Assembly: GCF_024623785.1 (NCBI RefSeq)
Contig: NZ_JANKBZ010000026.1
Coordinates: forward strand, 116,525-180,524
Reading direction: 5' to 3'
DNA: 64,000 nt
From: Archangium lipolyticum
Lineage (GTDB): Bacteria; Myxococcota; Myxococcia; Myxococcales; Myxococcaceae
Below the pieces are notes generated by a model, which was not told where the DNA came from, did no database searches, and worked only from the letters and a program-made list of their open reading frames with translations. This document shows, piece by piece, positions 41,722 to 51,455 of this stretch. The stretch's first letter is position 1. Each line of letters begins with the position of its first letter. Position numbers and translations under genes: made by a program.

Positions 41722-43365
41722 TCATGCCACGAGTGGCCCGGGAGCCAGGGGCTGCCCGGCGGCATGGACTGGCAGGGAGACACGAAAGGTGGTGCCACGG
41801 CCCTGCTCGCTCTCCACGGTGAGCTCCCCTCCGTGCGCGGTGATGATGCGATGGCAGACCGACAGGCCCAGCCCGCTCCCCACGCCCGCGGGCTTGGTGG
41901 TGAAGAACGGACGGAAGATGCGCTCCAGGTTCTCCGGAGGAATGCCGCACCCCGTGTCGGACACCTCCACGAGGACGCGTGAGCCCTCTCCCCTCCGGGC
42001 GATCAGCCGGATCTCATTGCGCTCCACCGCTCCCGGCGTGATGGCGTGGGCCGCGTTGAGCAGCAGGTTGAGGAACACCTGGCACAGCCGCGCGGCATTG
42101 CCGTGCACCTGGGGCACTCCTTCCGACTGCATCACCAGCCGCGCGCGGAGGCGGATCTCGTGCGCCGCCATCTTCGACGCGCTCCGCAGCACCGCCCCCA
42201 GGTCCACCACTTCGCTCCCCGCGTCGTCCGCGCGCGAGAGCAGCTTGAGATCCTGCACCAGCAACCGCACCCGCTCGGCCCCCTCCTGCGCCTCGGCGAG
42301 CGCCTCCAACAACTCCTCGCGCTCCCTCACGGAGACGGTACCCTGGAGCCGGCCCAGCTCCTCCCGCACGTAGCCGAGATTGCCCAGGATGAAGGCGAGC
42401 GGGTTGTTGATCTCATGGCCCACGCTCGCGGCGAGCTGGCCGACGGTCGCCAGCCTGTCGGCGAAGAGGAGCTGGCCATTGGCCTCCTCCAGCTCGGCGG
42501 TGCGCTGGCGCACGGTCTCCTCCAGCAGGGCGTTGTAGTGCCGCATCTCCCGCTGGGAGGACTCGGCCTCCGCCTTGGCGAGCCACTCCTTCTGCCGCAC
42601 GGTGTCGCGCAGCTCGGCGGCCATCCGATTGAAGGCCCGCGCCAGCATGCTGTACTCGTCCTGTCCCCTCACGGGCAGCTCGGTCGTGAAGTCGCCCCGC
42701 CCGATACGCTCGGCGCCCCGCAGCAGCTCCCTCGACGAGCGATGCAGGGCCACGAGGATGGTGGCCGCCAGCGCGAACACCACCACCAGGGCCACCAGGG
42801 GAATGACGAGTCCCAGGAACCGGGTGAAGCCGAGGGTCTTCAGCCGCGCGTACTTGTGCCGCGCCACCTGAGCGCGCTTGGCCTCCCAGGCCTTCTCCAG
42901 GTGCGGCTTCACCTCCGCCTGGAAGGCATCCAGCGTCCCGTGCAGCCCCCTGTCCACCGCCCCCGCCGGCGCCTCCCGCACGCGCGCTTCCGTCCGCCGC
43001 ATCCACCCCAGGTGCGCCGTCCGGACCGCCTCGATGCGCGCCAGCTCCTCCGGCAGGGCCTCGGGATCCACCTCCCGCCGCACCAGCTCGCGCAGCTGCG
43101 CGAAGTCCGCCTCGGCGCGCCGCTCCTCCCGCGCGAGCACCTCCCCCAGCTCCTGCCCCCGCTCACGCGCGTCGATCAGCGCGTGGGGAACGGACACCTC
43201 GTCCCCGGTCAGCCGCCCATACAGGGTCTGCTGATCCTGCATGGCGAAGATCTGTTCGGTGCTGCGAATGCCTCGGAGGGACAAGGCGGACACCGTGCCG
43301 CCCAACACCACGACGAGCCCCACGGCTACCGACGCGAACAGCAGGATCCTGGCACGCACAGTCAT
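41722..43365 (-). CDS. Membrane sensor histidine kinase
   Basis: 547 residues from the ATG at 43365 (MTVRARILLFASV); the frame extends to 43410. Two membrane spans (about 7-30 and 180-205) flank a helical periplasmic sensor of the four-helix-bundle kind. HAMP (RIGRGDFTTELPVRGQDEY), coiled coil, HisKA with SVGHEINNPLAFI and HATPase with N box NLLLNAAHAI, G1 DTGCGIP and G2 GSGLGLSVC follow. No response regulator lies nearby, so it is an orphan kinase; its signal is unknown. Confidence 0.88.
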   Translation of the reverse strand: MTVRARILLFASVAVGLVVVLGGTVSALSLRGIRSTEQIFAMQDQQTLYGRLTGDEVSVPHALIDARERGQELGEVLAREERRAEADFAQLRELVRREVDPEALPEELARIEAVRTAHLGWMRRTEARVREAPAGAVDRGLHGTLDAFQAEVKPHLEKAWEAKRAQVARHKYARLKTLGFTRFLGLVIPLVALVVVFALAATILVALHRSSRELLRGAERIGRGDFTTELPVRGQDEYSMLARAFNRMAAELRDTVRQKEWLAKAEAESSQREMRHYNALLEETVRQRTAELEEANGQLLFADRLATVGQLAASVGHEINNPLAFILGNLGYVREELGRLQGTVSVREREELLEALAEAQEGAERVRLLVQDLKLLSRADDAGSEVVDLGAVLRSASKMAAHEIRLRARLVMQSEGVPQVHGNAARLCQVFLNLLLNAAHAITPGAVERNEIRLIARRGEGSRVLVEVSDTGCGIPPENLERIFRPFFTTKPAGVGSGLGLSVCHRIITAHGGELTVESEQGRGTTFRVSLPVHAAGQPLAPGPLVA

Positions 43366-43515
43366 CGGGTTGGCCTCTCGGACGGACCGCCGGACAGTCC
43401 ACCGGCCCACCCCCTCCTTCCCGCGCGCACCTGATCCCGGGGCCCCCCATACCTCAGGGGGCTTTTTCGGGACATAACGGAAATCTACAACGGAGCTGCA
43501 ATTGTCAACCAGCCA

Positions 43516-44853
43516 TCAGAGGGCGCTGCGGGCGAGCAGCGCCTCGGGGCGGGGATCCTTCTCCCACGCCTCGAGCACGGCCTGGGCCGGAGAGCGGCCC
43601 GAGGCGGCCACCTCGGCGAGCGGCTCCAGCAGCGGCGCATCCGCGGCGTCCAGCCGCTCCAGCCCGCGGCGGGCAATGGCCACCATCTCCGCGGCGAGCC
43701 GGTGCAGCTCGTGGTTGCCGAGCTTCCCGGCCAGGCCCTGCCGGCGCGAGGTGTCGTGGAAGGCCAGGTGCTCCTCGAAGGACAGGCGCGGCAGCAGCCG
43801 TTCCCCCTCCTCCATCGCGCCCCGGTCGTACAGCAGCCCGCGCCAGAGCGCGGCGAGCGCGCCCGTCATCGGCGCCGACACGCAGTCCGCCCCGCGCACC
43901 TCCACCACCTTCTTCAGCCGCACCTCGGGGAAGAGCGTGGAGAGGTGATCCGTCCAGTCCGTCATGTCGGCGGGCTGACCCTCGAAGCCCTCCTTCATGA
44001 ACTGGCGGAAGGTCATCTTCGGACGGAGGTACTCACCCCGGCGGCGCAGGAAGAGGATGGGCGCGTCCAGGGCCCACTCCACATAGGCGCGGTAGCTGAA
44101 GGAGCCGTCGAAGAAGGAGCGCAGATAGCCACAGCGGGTGGGATCCACCTCGTCCCACACCCGGCTGCGGAAGGACAGGTAGCCGGAGGGCTTGCCATCC
44201 ACGATGGGGCTGTTGGCGTAGAGGGCCACCATGAGGGGGGCCAGACGCGCCACCAGCACCGTCTTGCGGACGCAGTCGGCCTCGTCCTCCCAATCGAGGG
44301 AGACCTGACCGGTGGAGGTCATCAACATCATGTTGTGCGCCAGAGGACCACGCTCGGGCAGGCTCTGCCGCATGGCGACGTAGCGCGTCTTGGGCATCCA
44401 CGACATCTCCGGCGGGGTGCCGAAGGGCCGGTAGCCCAGGGCCACCAGCCGCAGACCGAGCGCCTCGGCGGCGGCCTTCACCTCGGCGAGGTGGGCGAGG
44501 TTCTCGGCGTGGGCCTCGCGCGCGGTGCGCCAGGGAGAGCCGGACAGCTCCAGCTGCCCGCCGGGCTCCAGGGAGATGGTGAGCATCCCCTTCTGCAGGG
44601 CGATGGCCGGGGAGGTCGGCGTCTCGCGGAAGGGGGTATAGCCGGCCGGAGCCAGCCGCTCGAGCAGCGCGCCGATCCCCGAGGGTCCCTCGTAGGGCAC
44701 CTGCCGCGCGGACTGGAGCGGGTAGACGAACTTCTCGTGCTCGAGGCCCAACAGGTGGCTGGAGCGAGGCTTTTCCGCGGACCGGAAGCCGGCCAACAGC
44801 ATATCGACGGAGGTGATCGGCTCGGTGGCCGTGCGCTGGAGGTCGAGGGACAT
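43516..44853 (-). CDS. gshA: Glutamate-cysteine ligase (plant/alphaproteobacterial type)
   Basis: First step of glutathione synthesis: ATP-dependent joining of glutamate and cysteine. 445 residues of the GCS2 family: LGLEHEKFVYP near residue 35, EPGGQLELSGSP near residue 96, MPKTRY and MLMTSTGQVSLDWEDE typical of the type found in plants and many Proteobacteria. No gshB neighbour in the window. Divergent from the CysZ-like gene. Confidence 0.92.
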   Translation of the reverse strand: MSLDLQRTATEPITSVDMLLAGFRSAEKPRSSHLLGLEHEKFVYPLQSARQVPYEGPSGIGALLERLAPAGYTPFRETPTSPAIALQKGMLTISLEPGGQLELSGSPWRTAREAHAENLAHLAEVKAAAEALGLRLVALGYRPFGTPPEMSWMPKTRYVAMRQSLPERGPLAHNMMLMTSTGQVSLDWEDEADCVRKTVLVARLAPLMVALYANSPIVDGKPSGYLSFRSRVWDEVDPTRCGYLRSFFDGSFSYRAYVEWALDAPILFLRRRGEYLRPKMTFRQFMKEGFEGQPADMTDWTDHLSTLFPEVRLKKVVEVRGADCVSAPMTGALAALWRGLLYDRGAMEEGERLLPRLSFEEHLAFHDTSRRQGLAGKLGNHELHRLAAEMVAIARRGLERLDAADAPLLEPLAEVAASGRSPAQAVLEAWEKDPRPEALLARSAL

Positions 44854-44913
44854 GGCGGGCCCCTATATAACGGTGATTGACCCTGCCGCCGTCATTTGCG
44901 CATCGTCCCGAAA

Positions 44914-45723
44914 ATGACCCACTCCTCGCCGGTGCCCACCTTCTCCGCCCGGCCCGGTCCGGCGGATTTCTTCCAGGGCCTCGCCCTGCTCCTCCGGTCC
45001 TGGAGCCTCATCTTCCGCACTCCCCGGCTGCTCGGCCTGTCCGCCCTGTGCGCGCTCGTCACCCTGGTGGCCCTGGCCGCACTCGCCGTCCTGCTCGGGG
45101 CCTACACGCCGGAGCTCCTGGGGTGGCTCTGGACCCGGCCCGAGGCCTGGTACGGCCGGATCTTCTGGTACCTCATCCTGACGTTGATGTTCCTCATCCT
45201 GTTCGTGGTGGGGGCCAACATCGTGCTGCCCGTGGTGCTGGCGCCGCTGCAGGATCCCCTCTCCGAGCGCACCGAGGAGCTGTGCGGGAACTACACCTCG
45301 CCGCCCTTCCAGCTCGGGCCCTTCGTCCAGGGGCTGCTCACCAGCGTGGCGCACACCCTGGCGCGTATCTTCTTCCTGCTCCTGGGACTGGCCGTGCTCT
45401 TCCCCCTCAACCTGGTGCCCGTGGCGGGCAACACGGCGTGGACGGTGCTGGGCACCTTGTGGACGATGCTCTGGTTGGCCGGTGAGCATCTGGCCGCGCC
45501 GATGACGCGCCACGGGTACCGCTTCGCCGAGGTGCGCCGGGTGATGCGCCAGCGCTGGCTGCTGTGCCTGGGCTTCGGAGCGGGCGTCTTCGTCCTGCTC
45601 TGGGTTCCGATCCTCAACAGCTTCTTCCTGCCGGTGGCGGTGGTTGGCGGCACGCTCCTCTACCGAGGGCTGCTCGTCGTGGGGAACGTGCCGCCCCCTC
45701 CCTCTCAACCTATCGGGAAATAA
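44914..45723 (+). CDS. EI24/CysZ-like membrane protein
   Basis: 269 residues from ATG 44914 with four long hydrophobic segments (about residues 38-65, 80-110, 145-185, 215-245). The N-terminal FFQGLALLLRSWSLIFRTPRLL and mid-region LAPLQDPLSERTEEL are the EI24/CysZ family pattern. CysZ members import sulfate, but the family is broad; no cysteine genes are nearby except gshA next door, which uses cysteine, a suggestive but weak link. Confidence 0.8.
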   Translation: MTHSSPVPTFSARPGPADFFQGLALLLRSWSLIFRTPRLLGLSALCALVTLVALAALAVLLGAYTPELLGWLWTRPEAWYGRIFWYLILTLMFLILFVVGANIVLPVVLAPLQDPLSERTEELCGNYTSPPFQLGPFVQGLLTSVAHTLARIFFLLLGLAVLFPLNLVPVAGNTAWTVLGTLWTMLWLAGEHLAAPMTRHGYRFAEVRRVMRQRWLLCLGFGAGVFVLLWVPILNSFFLPVAVVGGTLLYRGLLVVGNVPPPPSQPIGK

Positions 45724-45945
45724 TCGCCCGGGCCGGTTGTCTCGTCTGGTGGCCCCGGCGCGGGAACGCAGCGCGCGCTCGTGGCGTTATCCGACTCTGC
45801 GGGAAGGCCTCCGCTTGAAGCACCGAGGGGTCATGATTAGGCTTGCCCGGTCGCTCCCGGCACAAGTTCCTCACGCCAACCGCTCGAATTCGCTGGGCTT
45901 TTCACGTATCACCCCGGGGCTCACGAGCCTCAATCTGGATGAACC

Positions 45946-48900
45946 ATGCCGCGACTCTTTCGCCGGATCCTCGCCGTCGCCGTTCTTCTTGGGGCCTGGG
46001 CCCTCGTGGGCAACGACCGGGCGCCCCTGCCCCTGACACTCGGTGCGGCGGAGGCCGGCCAGGGAAACGCCTCTGACTCCACTCGTCTCTCCGGTGAGAA
46101 GGGGAGCTCGCACGAGCTGTCCTCCCTGCGCGTCTTCACGAAGGTCATCCTCTACGTGAAGGACAACTACGTCGACCCCAAGCGCGTGCGGCCCAAGGAG
46201 ATGATGATCGCCGCGCTGGAGTACGTGGAGAAGAGCGTCCCGGACGTGCTCGTGGACGGCAGCGCCGAGACGGGCAAGCTCAACGTCAACGTCAACGGCA
46301 AGACGCGCGAGTTCGACATCAGCCACGTCGACTCGCTGTGGAAGATGTCCTTCACCCTCAAGGACGTCTTCGACTTCGTGAACAAGAACATGCGTCCCAT
46401 GGAGGAGACGCGTGACATCGAGTACGCGGCCGTCAACGGGATGCTCTCCACGTTGGATCCGCACTCGGTGCTGCTGCGCCCGGAGATCTACCGGGAGATG
46501 AAGCTGTCGACGAAGGGCGAGTTCGGCGGCCTGGGCTTCGTCATCCAGATGCGCGAGGGCAACCTCACGGTGGTGAAGGTGCTGCCCAAGACGCCGGCGG
46601 CCCGCGCGGGCATCGTGAAGGACGATCAGATCAAGAAGATTGGCGAGGAGTCCACGGTCAACATGGACCTCAACGAGGCCGTGGGGAAGCTGCGCGGCCA
46701 GGTGGACAGCCGCGTCTCCATCACCGTGGATCGCAAGGGCTGGGACAAGCCGCGCGCCATGACGCTCAGCCGCGCGATGATCTCCATCGAGAGCGTGCAG
46801 TCCAAGCTGCTCGCCGGCAACGTGGGCTATGTCCGGCTGAAGAACTTCCAGGGCAACACCACGCGTGACTTGCAGGCGGCGCTCTCCGAGATGCGCCGGC
46901 AGACCGAGTCCAAGGGTGGGCTCAAGGGCGTGGTGTTGGACTTGCGCGGCAACCCGGGCGGTCTGCTGGAGCAGGCCATCCAGGTGTCGGACACCTTCAT
47001 CTCCAACGGCACGCTGGTGTCGACGGTGGGCCTGTCGGACAAGCTGCGCGAGGAGAAGCGCGCCCGTCCGGACGAGGGTGAGGACACCTTCCCGGTGGCG
47101 GTGCTGGTGAACGCGGGCAGCGCCTCGGCCTCGGAGATCGTCGCCGGCGCGATGAAGAACCTCAACCGCGCGGTCATCATCGGCCGCCAGACGTTCGGCA
47201 AGGGCAGCGTGCAGGTGCTGTACGACTTCCCGGACGACAGCGCGCTCAAGCTGACCATCGCCAAGTACCTCACCCCGGGCGACGTCTCCATCCAGGAGGT
47301 GGGCATCATCCCGGACATCGAGCTGGTGCCCTCGGCCGTCACCGACGAGCGCGTGCTGGTGTTCGCCCCGCGCAAGACGATTGGCGAGGCGGACCTGGAT
47401 CAGCACTTCGGCAACCCGAACTCGAACTCGGTGGCCAAGAAGCGCGAGGACGTGCTCGGCCGCGAGAAGCCGCTGGAGACGGTGAAGTACCTCAAGCTGG
47501 ACGAGAAGCAGCAGGCGCTCGCCAAGAAGGCGCAGGAGGATGCCGCCAAGAACAACGAGACGGCGTCCAAGGGCGGCCACCCGCTGCTGGACGTGGACTC
47601 GGTGGGCACGGGCGAGGAGCTGGATGATCAGCTCGACGCGGAGAGCCAGGAAGAGGTGAAGGAGGACTTCGAGGTGCAGTTCGCCCGGGACTACGTCCTC
47701 CAGGTGCCCTTCACGGACCGCCGCCAGATGCTGCAGAAGGGCAAGACCTTCGTGGAGCAGAAGCGCCGCGAGGAGGAGCAGCGCATCAACTCCGCCATCA
47801 GCGCGCTCAACGTGGACTGGAGCGCGGGCGCCACGCCCAAGGACGTGAAGCTCGCGGGCAGCTTCAGCCCCTCGGCCGACCAGCACATCGCCGCGGGCGA
47901 GACGTTCGACATGACCGTCACCGCGGAGAACAAGGGCGGCGAGCCCCTCAAGCGCGTGCGCGCCTACACGGAGAGCGACAACTTCTACCTGGACCGCCGC
48001 GAGTTCCTCTTCGGCAGCCTGGCTCCGGGGGAGAAGAAGACGTGGAAGGTGAAGGTGCGCCTGCCCAAGGACCTGACCTCGCGCCGCGACGACGTGACGG
48101 TGAAGTTCTTCGACGACCACGGCGCGCTGCCCACCACGGTGGTGAGCGAGCTGAACTTCGCGGAGCTGCCGCGCCCCGCCTTCGCCTTCAACTGGCAGGT
48201 GCTCGATACCTGCGACACGTGCAACGGTGACGGCGTGGCCCAGCGCGGCGAGGACATCACGCTGGTGCTGGACGTGACGAACACCGGCAAGGGCAAGGCG
48301 CTCGACTCGTTCGCGCAGATCAAGAATGTCGGCGACCCGAACATCTTCATCGAGAAGGGCCGCTTCAAGCTGGGCGAGCTGGCCTCGGGCGAGACGAAGA
48401 CGGCGCGCTTCCAGCTGGAGGTGAAGAAGGGCTTCCGCGAGGCCACCTTCCCGCTGAAGCTGGCCATCGTGGACGAACCCCTCGAGGAGTTCGCCATGGA
48501 GAAGCTGGAGCTGCCGGTGTCGGACGTGCCGGTGGCGAAGCTCGAGCCGAAGAAGAGCCTGGTGAAGGTGTCGGAGAAGGCGGAGCTCCTGGGCTCGCCG
48601 CAGCCGGACGGCACGGTGCTGGCGAAGCTGAGCAAGCCGGCGGTGCTCAACGCCGAGGCCGTCACCAAGGGCTTCTACCGCGTGGAGCTGGAGAAGGACC
48701 GCTTCGCCTTCGTGCGCAGCCAGGACGTGCGCGAGGCGCGCGGCAAGGCCACCCCGGTGCAGGGTCTGACGTACGTGGCCCGCCGCTCGCCGCCGGACAT
48801 CAAGCTGGACGTGGACTACAGCCAGGGCGGCCTGGTGGCCAACGGGGACAAGTACACCCTCACCGGCGAGGTGGATGACGCCCAGGGCCTGCTGGACATG

Positions 48901-49167
48901 TACATCCTGGTGAACGACCAGAAGGTGTACTTCCAGGGCGTGGACCAGAACGCGAAGGCGAACGAGCCGCGCAAGCTCAAGTTCACCACCGAGTTCTCCC
49001 TCAAGGAGGGCAACAACAACGTCCTGGTGGTGGCGCGCGAGAGCACCGACTTCGCCAGCCGCCGCACCCTGGTCATCCGCCGCCGTCCGGCCGAGCTGGC
49101 CCAGAAGCTGGGCTCGGCCGCGGCCCCGGCCTCGGCCACCAAGCCGGGTAAGAGCGCCACGCCGTAA
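45946..49167 (+). CDS. Large S41-family C-terminal processing protease with extra C-terminal domains
   Basis: 1073 residues, about twice a normal CtpA. Signal peptide (LAVAVLLGAWAL), N-terminal helical region, PDZ domain (about 190-270, GGLGFVIQM), S41 core with catalytic Ser in NAGSASASEIVAGA and Lys in GRQTFGKGSVQ. After the core come a charged linker (about 500-600), a Cys-pair region (DTCDTCNGDGVAQRGE), CARDB/NEW3-like beta domains (about 630-850) and an SH3-like region near 855-940 (LGSPQPDGTVLAKL), then a final beta domain. Probably periplasmic or surface-exposed; the extra domains likely choose substrates. Confidence 0.88.
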   Translation: MPRLFRRILAVAVLLGAWALVGNDRAPLPLTLGAAEAGQGNASDSTRLSGEKGSSHELSSLRVFTKVILYVKDNYVDPKRVRPKEMMIAALEYVEKSVPDVLVDGSAETGKLNVNVNGKTREFDISHVDSLWKMSFTLKDVFDFVNKNMRPMEETRDIEYAAVNGMLSTLDPHSVLLRPEIYREMKLSTKGEFGGLGFVIQMREGNLTVVKVLPKTPAARAGIVKDDQIKKIGEESTVNMDLNEAVGKLRGQVDSRVSITVDRKGWDKPRAMTLSRAMISIESVQSKLLAGNVGYVRLKNFQGNTTRDLQAALSEMRRQTESKGGLKGVVLDLRGNPGGLLEQAIQVSDTFISNGTLVSTVGLSDKLREEKRARPDEGEDTFPVAVLVNAGSASASEIVAGAMKNLNRAVIIGRQTFGKGSVQVLYDFPDDSALKLTIAKYLTPGDVSIQEVGIIPDIELVPSAVTDERVLVFAPRKTIGEADLDQHFGNPNSNSVAKKREDVLGREKPLETVKYLKLDEKQQALAKKAQEDAAKNNETASKGGHPLLDVDSVGTGEELDDQLDAESQEEVKEDFEVQFARDYVLQVPFTDRRQMLQKGKTFVEQKRREEEQRINSAISALNVDWSAGATPKDVKLAGSFSPSADQHIAAGETFDMTVTAENKGGEPLKRVRAYTESDNFYLDRREFLFGSLAPGEKKTWKVKVRLPKDLTSRRDDVTVKFFDDHGALPTTVVSELNFAELPRPAFAFNWQVLDTCDTCNGDGVAQRGEDITLVLDVTNTGKGKALDSFAQIKNVGDPNIFIEKGRFKLGELASGETKTARFQLEVKKGFREATFPLKLAIVDEPLEEFAMEKLELPVSDVPVAKLEPKKSLVKVSEKAELLGSPQPDGTVLAKLSKPAVLNAEAVTKGFYRVELEKDRFAFVRSQDVREARGKATPVQGLTYVARRSPPDIKLDVDYSQGGLVANGDKYTLTGEVDDAQGLLDMYILVNDQKVYFQGVDQNAKANEPRKLKFTTEFSLKEGNNNVLVVARESTDFASRRTLVIRRRPAELAQKLGSAAAPASATKPGKSATP

Positions 49168-49193
49168 GTAGCGGCGCTGATCGCCTGCCTTCC

Positions 49194-49243
49194 GGGCGGC
49201 TTTCGTCGGGGTGCACCCACCCCCTCGGAAGCCGCCCGTTTTA
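49194..49243 (+). terminator. Rho-independent terminator
   Basis: GGGCGGCTT pairs perfectly with AAGCCGCCC (nine pairs) around a loop with its own GGGGTG/CACCC pairing, followed by GTTTTATT. Ends the protease gene. Confidence 0.85.
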
Positions 49244-49325
49244 TTGACGCTTTCCTCGGACGCACGCTAGCGTCGCCCCGTTTGGCGCCGTCGCCGGACG
49301 TGCGCCTTGGGAGGCGGTACTGAGG

Positions 49326-50312
49326 ATGCGGACGTTCAGCCGTTGGATGGCCCTGGCGGTTCTGGTGGGCGGCCCCGCCGCGTACGCGGATCGCAACGAC
49401 TTCGTAATCACCAACCTGGGGAACCCGAACCCGGTGAGGGCCGCAGGCTCCACTGAGTTCTCGGCCAACTTCAACCCGGAAGCAAACGGGGACTTCCGCG
49501 CCTTCACCCGCACCTTCGCCGCGGTGATGACCTCGGCCAACCTGATGCCCCCGGAGACGCTGGGGCACGCGGGGTTCGCCGTCAACGCGGAGCTGAGTGT
49601 CATCGGCCTGCCCTCGCCGGGCCGCGAGGACGGTCAGGTGACCCTGCCCACGGAGCGCACGCAGACGGACTCGCTGCTGCTGCCCTCGGTGCACGTGCGC
49701 AAGGGCCTGCCCTTCTCGCTCGAGCTCGGGGCTCGCGTGGGGTGGATCGACCGCAGCAGCATGTTCGCCACCACCGGTGAGCTGAAGTGGGCCGTCAACG
49801 AAGGCTTCACCTGGCTGCCGGACATCGGCGTGCGCGCCCACGTGACGCGCCTGTTGGGCAACAAGGACTTCGACCTGACGGCGGCCGGCCTGGACGTGGG
49901 CGTGGGCAAGCAGTTCCCGCTCGGCGGCATGGTGACGCTCACCCCCTACGGCGGCATCGACCTGGTGGGTGTGGCGGCCAATTCGGACACGCTCGACTTC
50001 GATCAGAGTCGGCTCCTGACCGACCCGAGCAACCCCCCTCCCAACCCCTACACGTACCTGGACAACACCGGCATCTACGAGCCGGTGAAGCTGGGCGAGA
50101 ACATCAACACCCGCTTCTACGGCGGCGTGCGCTTCATCGGCGGCGCGCTGCAGCTCGGCGCGGAGATCTCCCTCAGCAGCCAGGGCACCATCCCGGTGAC
50201 CCGCACCACTAGGACCCAAGGGGAAACGGAGGTCATAGTAACGACGGAAACGAGGGATCGGGCCCTGCCCGCGGTGTTCGCCTTCAACACCACGCTCGGC
50301 CTGGACTTCTAG
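49326..50312 (+). CDS. Outer-membrane barrel protein
   Basis: 328 residues with a signal peptide (ending GPAAYAD) and long amphipathic strands (LPSVHVRKGLPFSLELGARVG, GDFDL-like turns), ending in Phe (TLGLDF). A Pro/Asn-rich loop (DPSNPPPNPYTYLD) and a Thr-rich loop (about 295-310) are probably external. Likely a large beta barrel; no substrate inferred. Its stop codon overlaps that of the convergent phosphodiesterase gene by two bases. Confidence 0.75.
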   Translation: MRTFSRWMALAVLVGGPAAYADRNDFVITNLGNPNPVRAAGSTEFSANFNPEANGDFRAFTRTFAAVMTSANLMPPETLGHAGFAVNAELSVIGLPSPGREDGQVTLPTERTQTDSLLLPSVHVRKGLPFSLELGARVGWIDRSSMFATTGELKWAVNEGFTWLPDIGVRAHVTRLLGNKDFDLTAAGLDVGVGKQFPLGGMVTLTPYGGIDLVGVAANSDTLDFDQSRLLTDPSNPPPNPYTYLDNTGIYEPVKLGENINTRFYGGVRFIGGALQLGAEISLSSQGTIPVTRTTRTQGETEVIVTTETRDRALPAVFAFNTTLGLDF

Positions 50313-51034
50313 GCCCCGGCGCGCAGGGCCTCGCGCACGGCGCGGGGCCTGTTGGTGATGAGGTAGGAGACGCCCATCTCCTCCATCGCCCGGGCGCGCT
50401 CCGCGTCATCCACCGTCCACACCGCCACGCGCAGGCCCCGGCGGCGCCACTCCTCCACCCGCTCCGGCGTGCACTGCTCGTGATAGGGGTGCACCGAGTG
50501 GGACGAGACGAGCGGCGTCACCACGTACGCCTGCGGCCCCCAGCGCTTGTCCGGATCGATGAGGAAGCCGCGGCGCAGCGAGGGCGCGGCGGCCGCCGTC
50601 CGGAACAGGCACAGCGGGTTGAAGCTGGAGATGACCACGCGCTCGGCCAGCTCCCGGCGGGTGACGATCTCCGCCACCTTCTGGGAGAGGCCTCCGTCGT
50701 CGGCGTGGTCGCACTTGAGCTCGATGTTGACGAGGAAGTGCGCGGGCAGCGCGTCCAACACCTCCTCCAACAGGGGAATGCGCTCGGGCGCGAAGCCGAG
50801 CCGGCTGCCCACGTCCGCCTGCTTCAGCTTCCACCAGGACGTGGTGCGCACCTCCCAGGGCAGGCCCGCGAGCCGATCCAGCTTCTCGTCGTGGCACACC
50901 ACCACCTCGCCGGAGCCGCACACCATGGCGTCCAGCTCCACGCCATCGGCCCCCTGGGCCACGGCCTCCTGGAAGGCGGAGAGGGTGTTCTCGGGGGCAT
51001 CGGCGCTGGCACCTCGGTGGGCGAGCAGGAGCAT
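50309..51034 (-). CDS. Glycerophosphodiester phosphodiesterase
   Basis: Hydrolyses glycerophosphodiesters to glycerol-3-phosphate and an alcohol. 241 residues starting MLLLAHRGASADAPENT (catalytic HRG.....PENT), then GADGVELDAM and the second-shell VVCHDEKLDR and VNIELKCD motifs, all of the GDPD family. No signal peptide, so cytoplasmic (UgpQ-like). The ATG at 51034 is set by the catalytic motif; the frame extends 51 codons upstream without similarity. Confidence 0.92.
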   Translation of the reverse strand: MLLLAHRGASADAPENTLSAFQEAVAQGADGVELDAMVCGSGEVVVCHDEKLDRLAGLPWEVRTTSWWKLKQADVGSRLGFAPERIPLLEEVLDALPAHFLVNIELKCDHADDGGLSQKVAEIVTRRELAERVVISSFNPLCLFRTAAAAPSLRRGFLIDPDKRWGPQAYVVTPLVSSHSVHPYHEQCTPERVEEWRRRGLRVAVWTVDDAERARAMEEMGVSYLITNRPRAVREALRAGA

Positions 51035-51143
51035 GTCACCAGTGTGCGACAGCCCGCCCCGGGGAGCGAGCGTCCCGAGAACCGCCGTCCGGGGAGTGAC
51101 AGGCGGCTTGCCTCCCCCCGGCCTTTGCTGCACTGTGCGCGGC

Positions 51144-51374
51144 ATGCTGGGGCTGCGTACCGGGGAGATCCTTTTCATCGCCTTCATCCTGGTGGTGGTG
51201 TTCTCCGCCGCCCGGATGGGTCAACTCGGCAACGCCGTGGGCAAGTTCGTCTACTCGTTCAAGAAGGCCTCCAAGGGCGAGGATCTCGTGGACGCGAAGA
51301 CCCTGCCCCGCGCCAAACGCGGCCAGGACGTCTCCGACGCCGAGTACACCGACTCCGGCCCGAAGCGCGGCTGA
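51144..51374 (+). CDS. tatA: TatA/TatE-like twin-arginine translocase subunit
   Basis: 76 residues. Short N-terminus, one membrane helix (ILFIAFILVVVFSAARM), a hinge and an amphipathic helix (GQLGNAVGKFVYSFKKASKGED), then a charged tail. This is the TatA layout, with GEILFIAF for the usual GxxELIIIL. TatB is less likely given the short tail. No tatC in the window. Divergent from the phosphodiesterase gene. Confidence 0.78.
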   Translation: MLGLRTGEILFIAFILVVVFSAARMGQLGNAVGKFVYSFKKASKGEDLVDAKTLPRAKRGQDVSDAEYTDSGPKRG

Positions 51375-51401
51375 GCCCGCCTTCCGGGCTCGCTTCGTAC
51401 G

Positions 51402-51426
51402 AACTGGTCCGATGGTCGGACCAGTT
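51402..51426. repeat. Perfect 9-bp inverted repeat between convergent genes
   Basis: AACTGGTCC and GGACCAGTT flank a 7-base loop, 27 bp after tatA. No T-run follows; it may be a factor-dependent or two-way terminator hairpin, or a protein-binding site. Confidence 0.5.
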
Positions 51427-51455
51427 GGTGAAAACCGCGCCCGGCGGGGCCTCCC

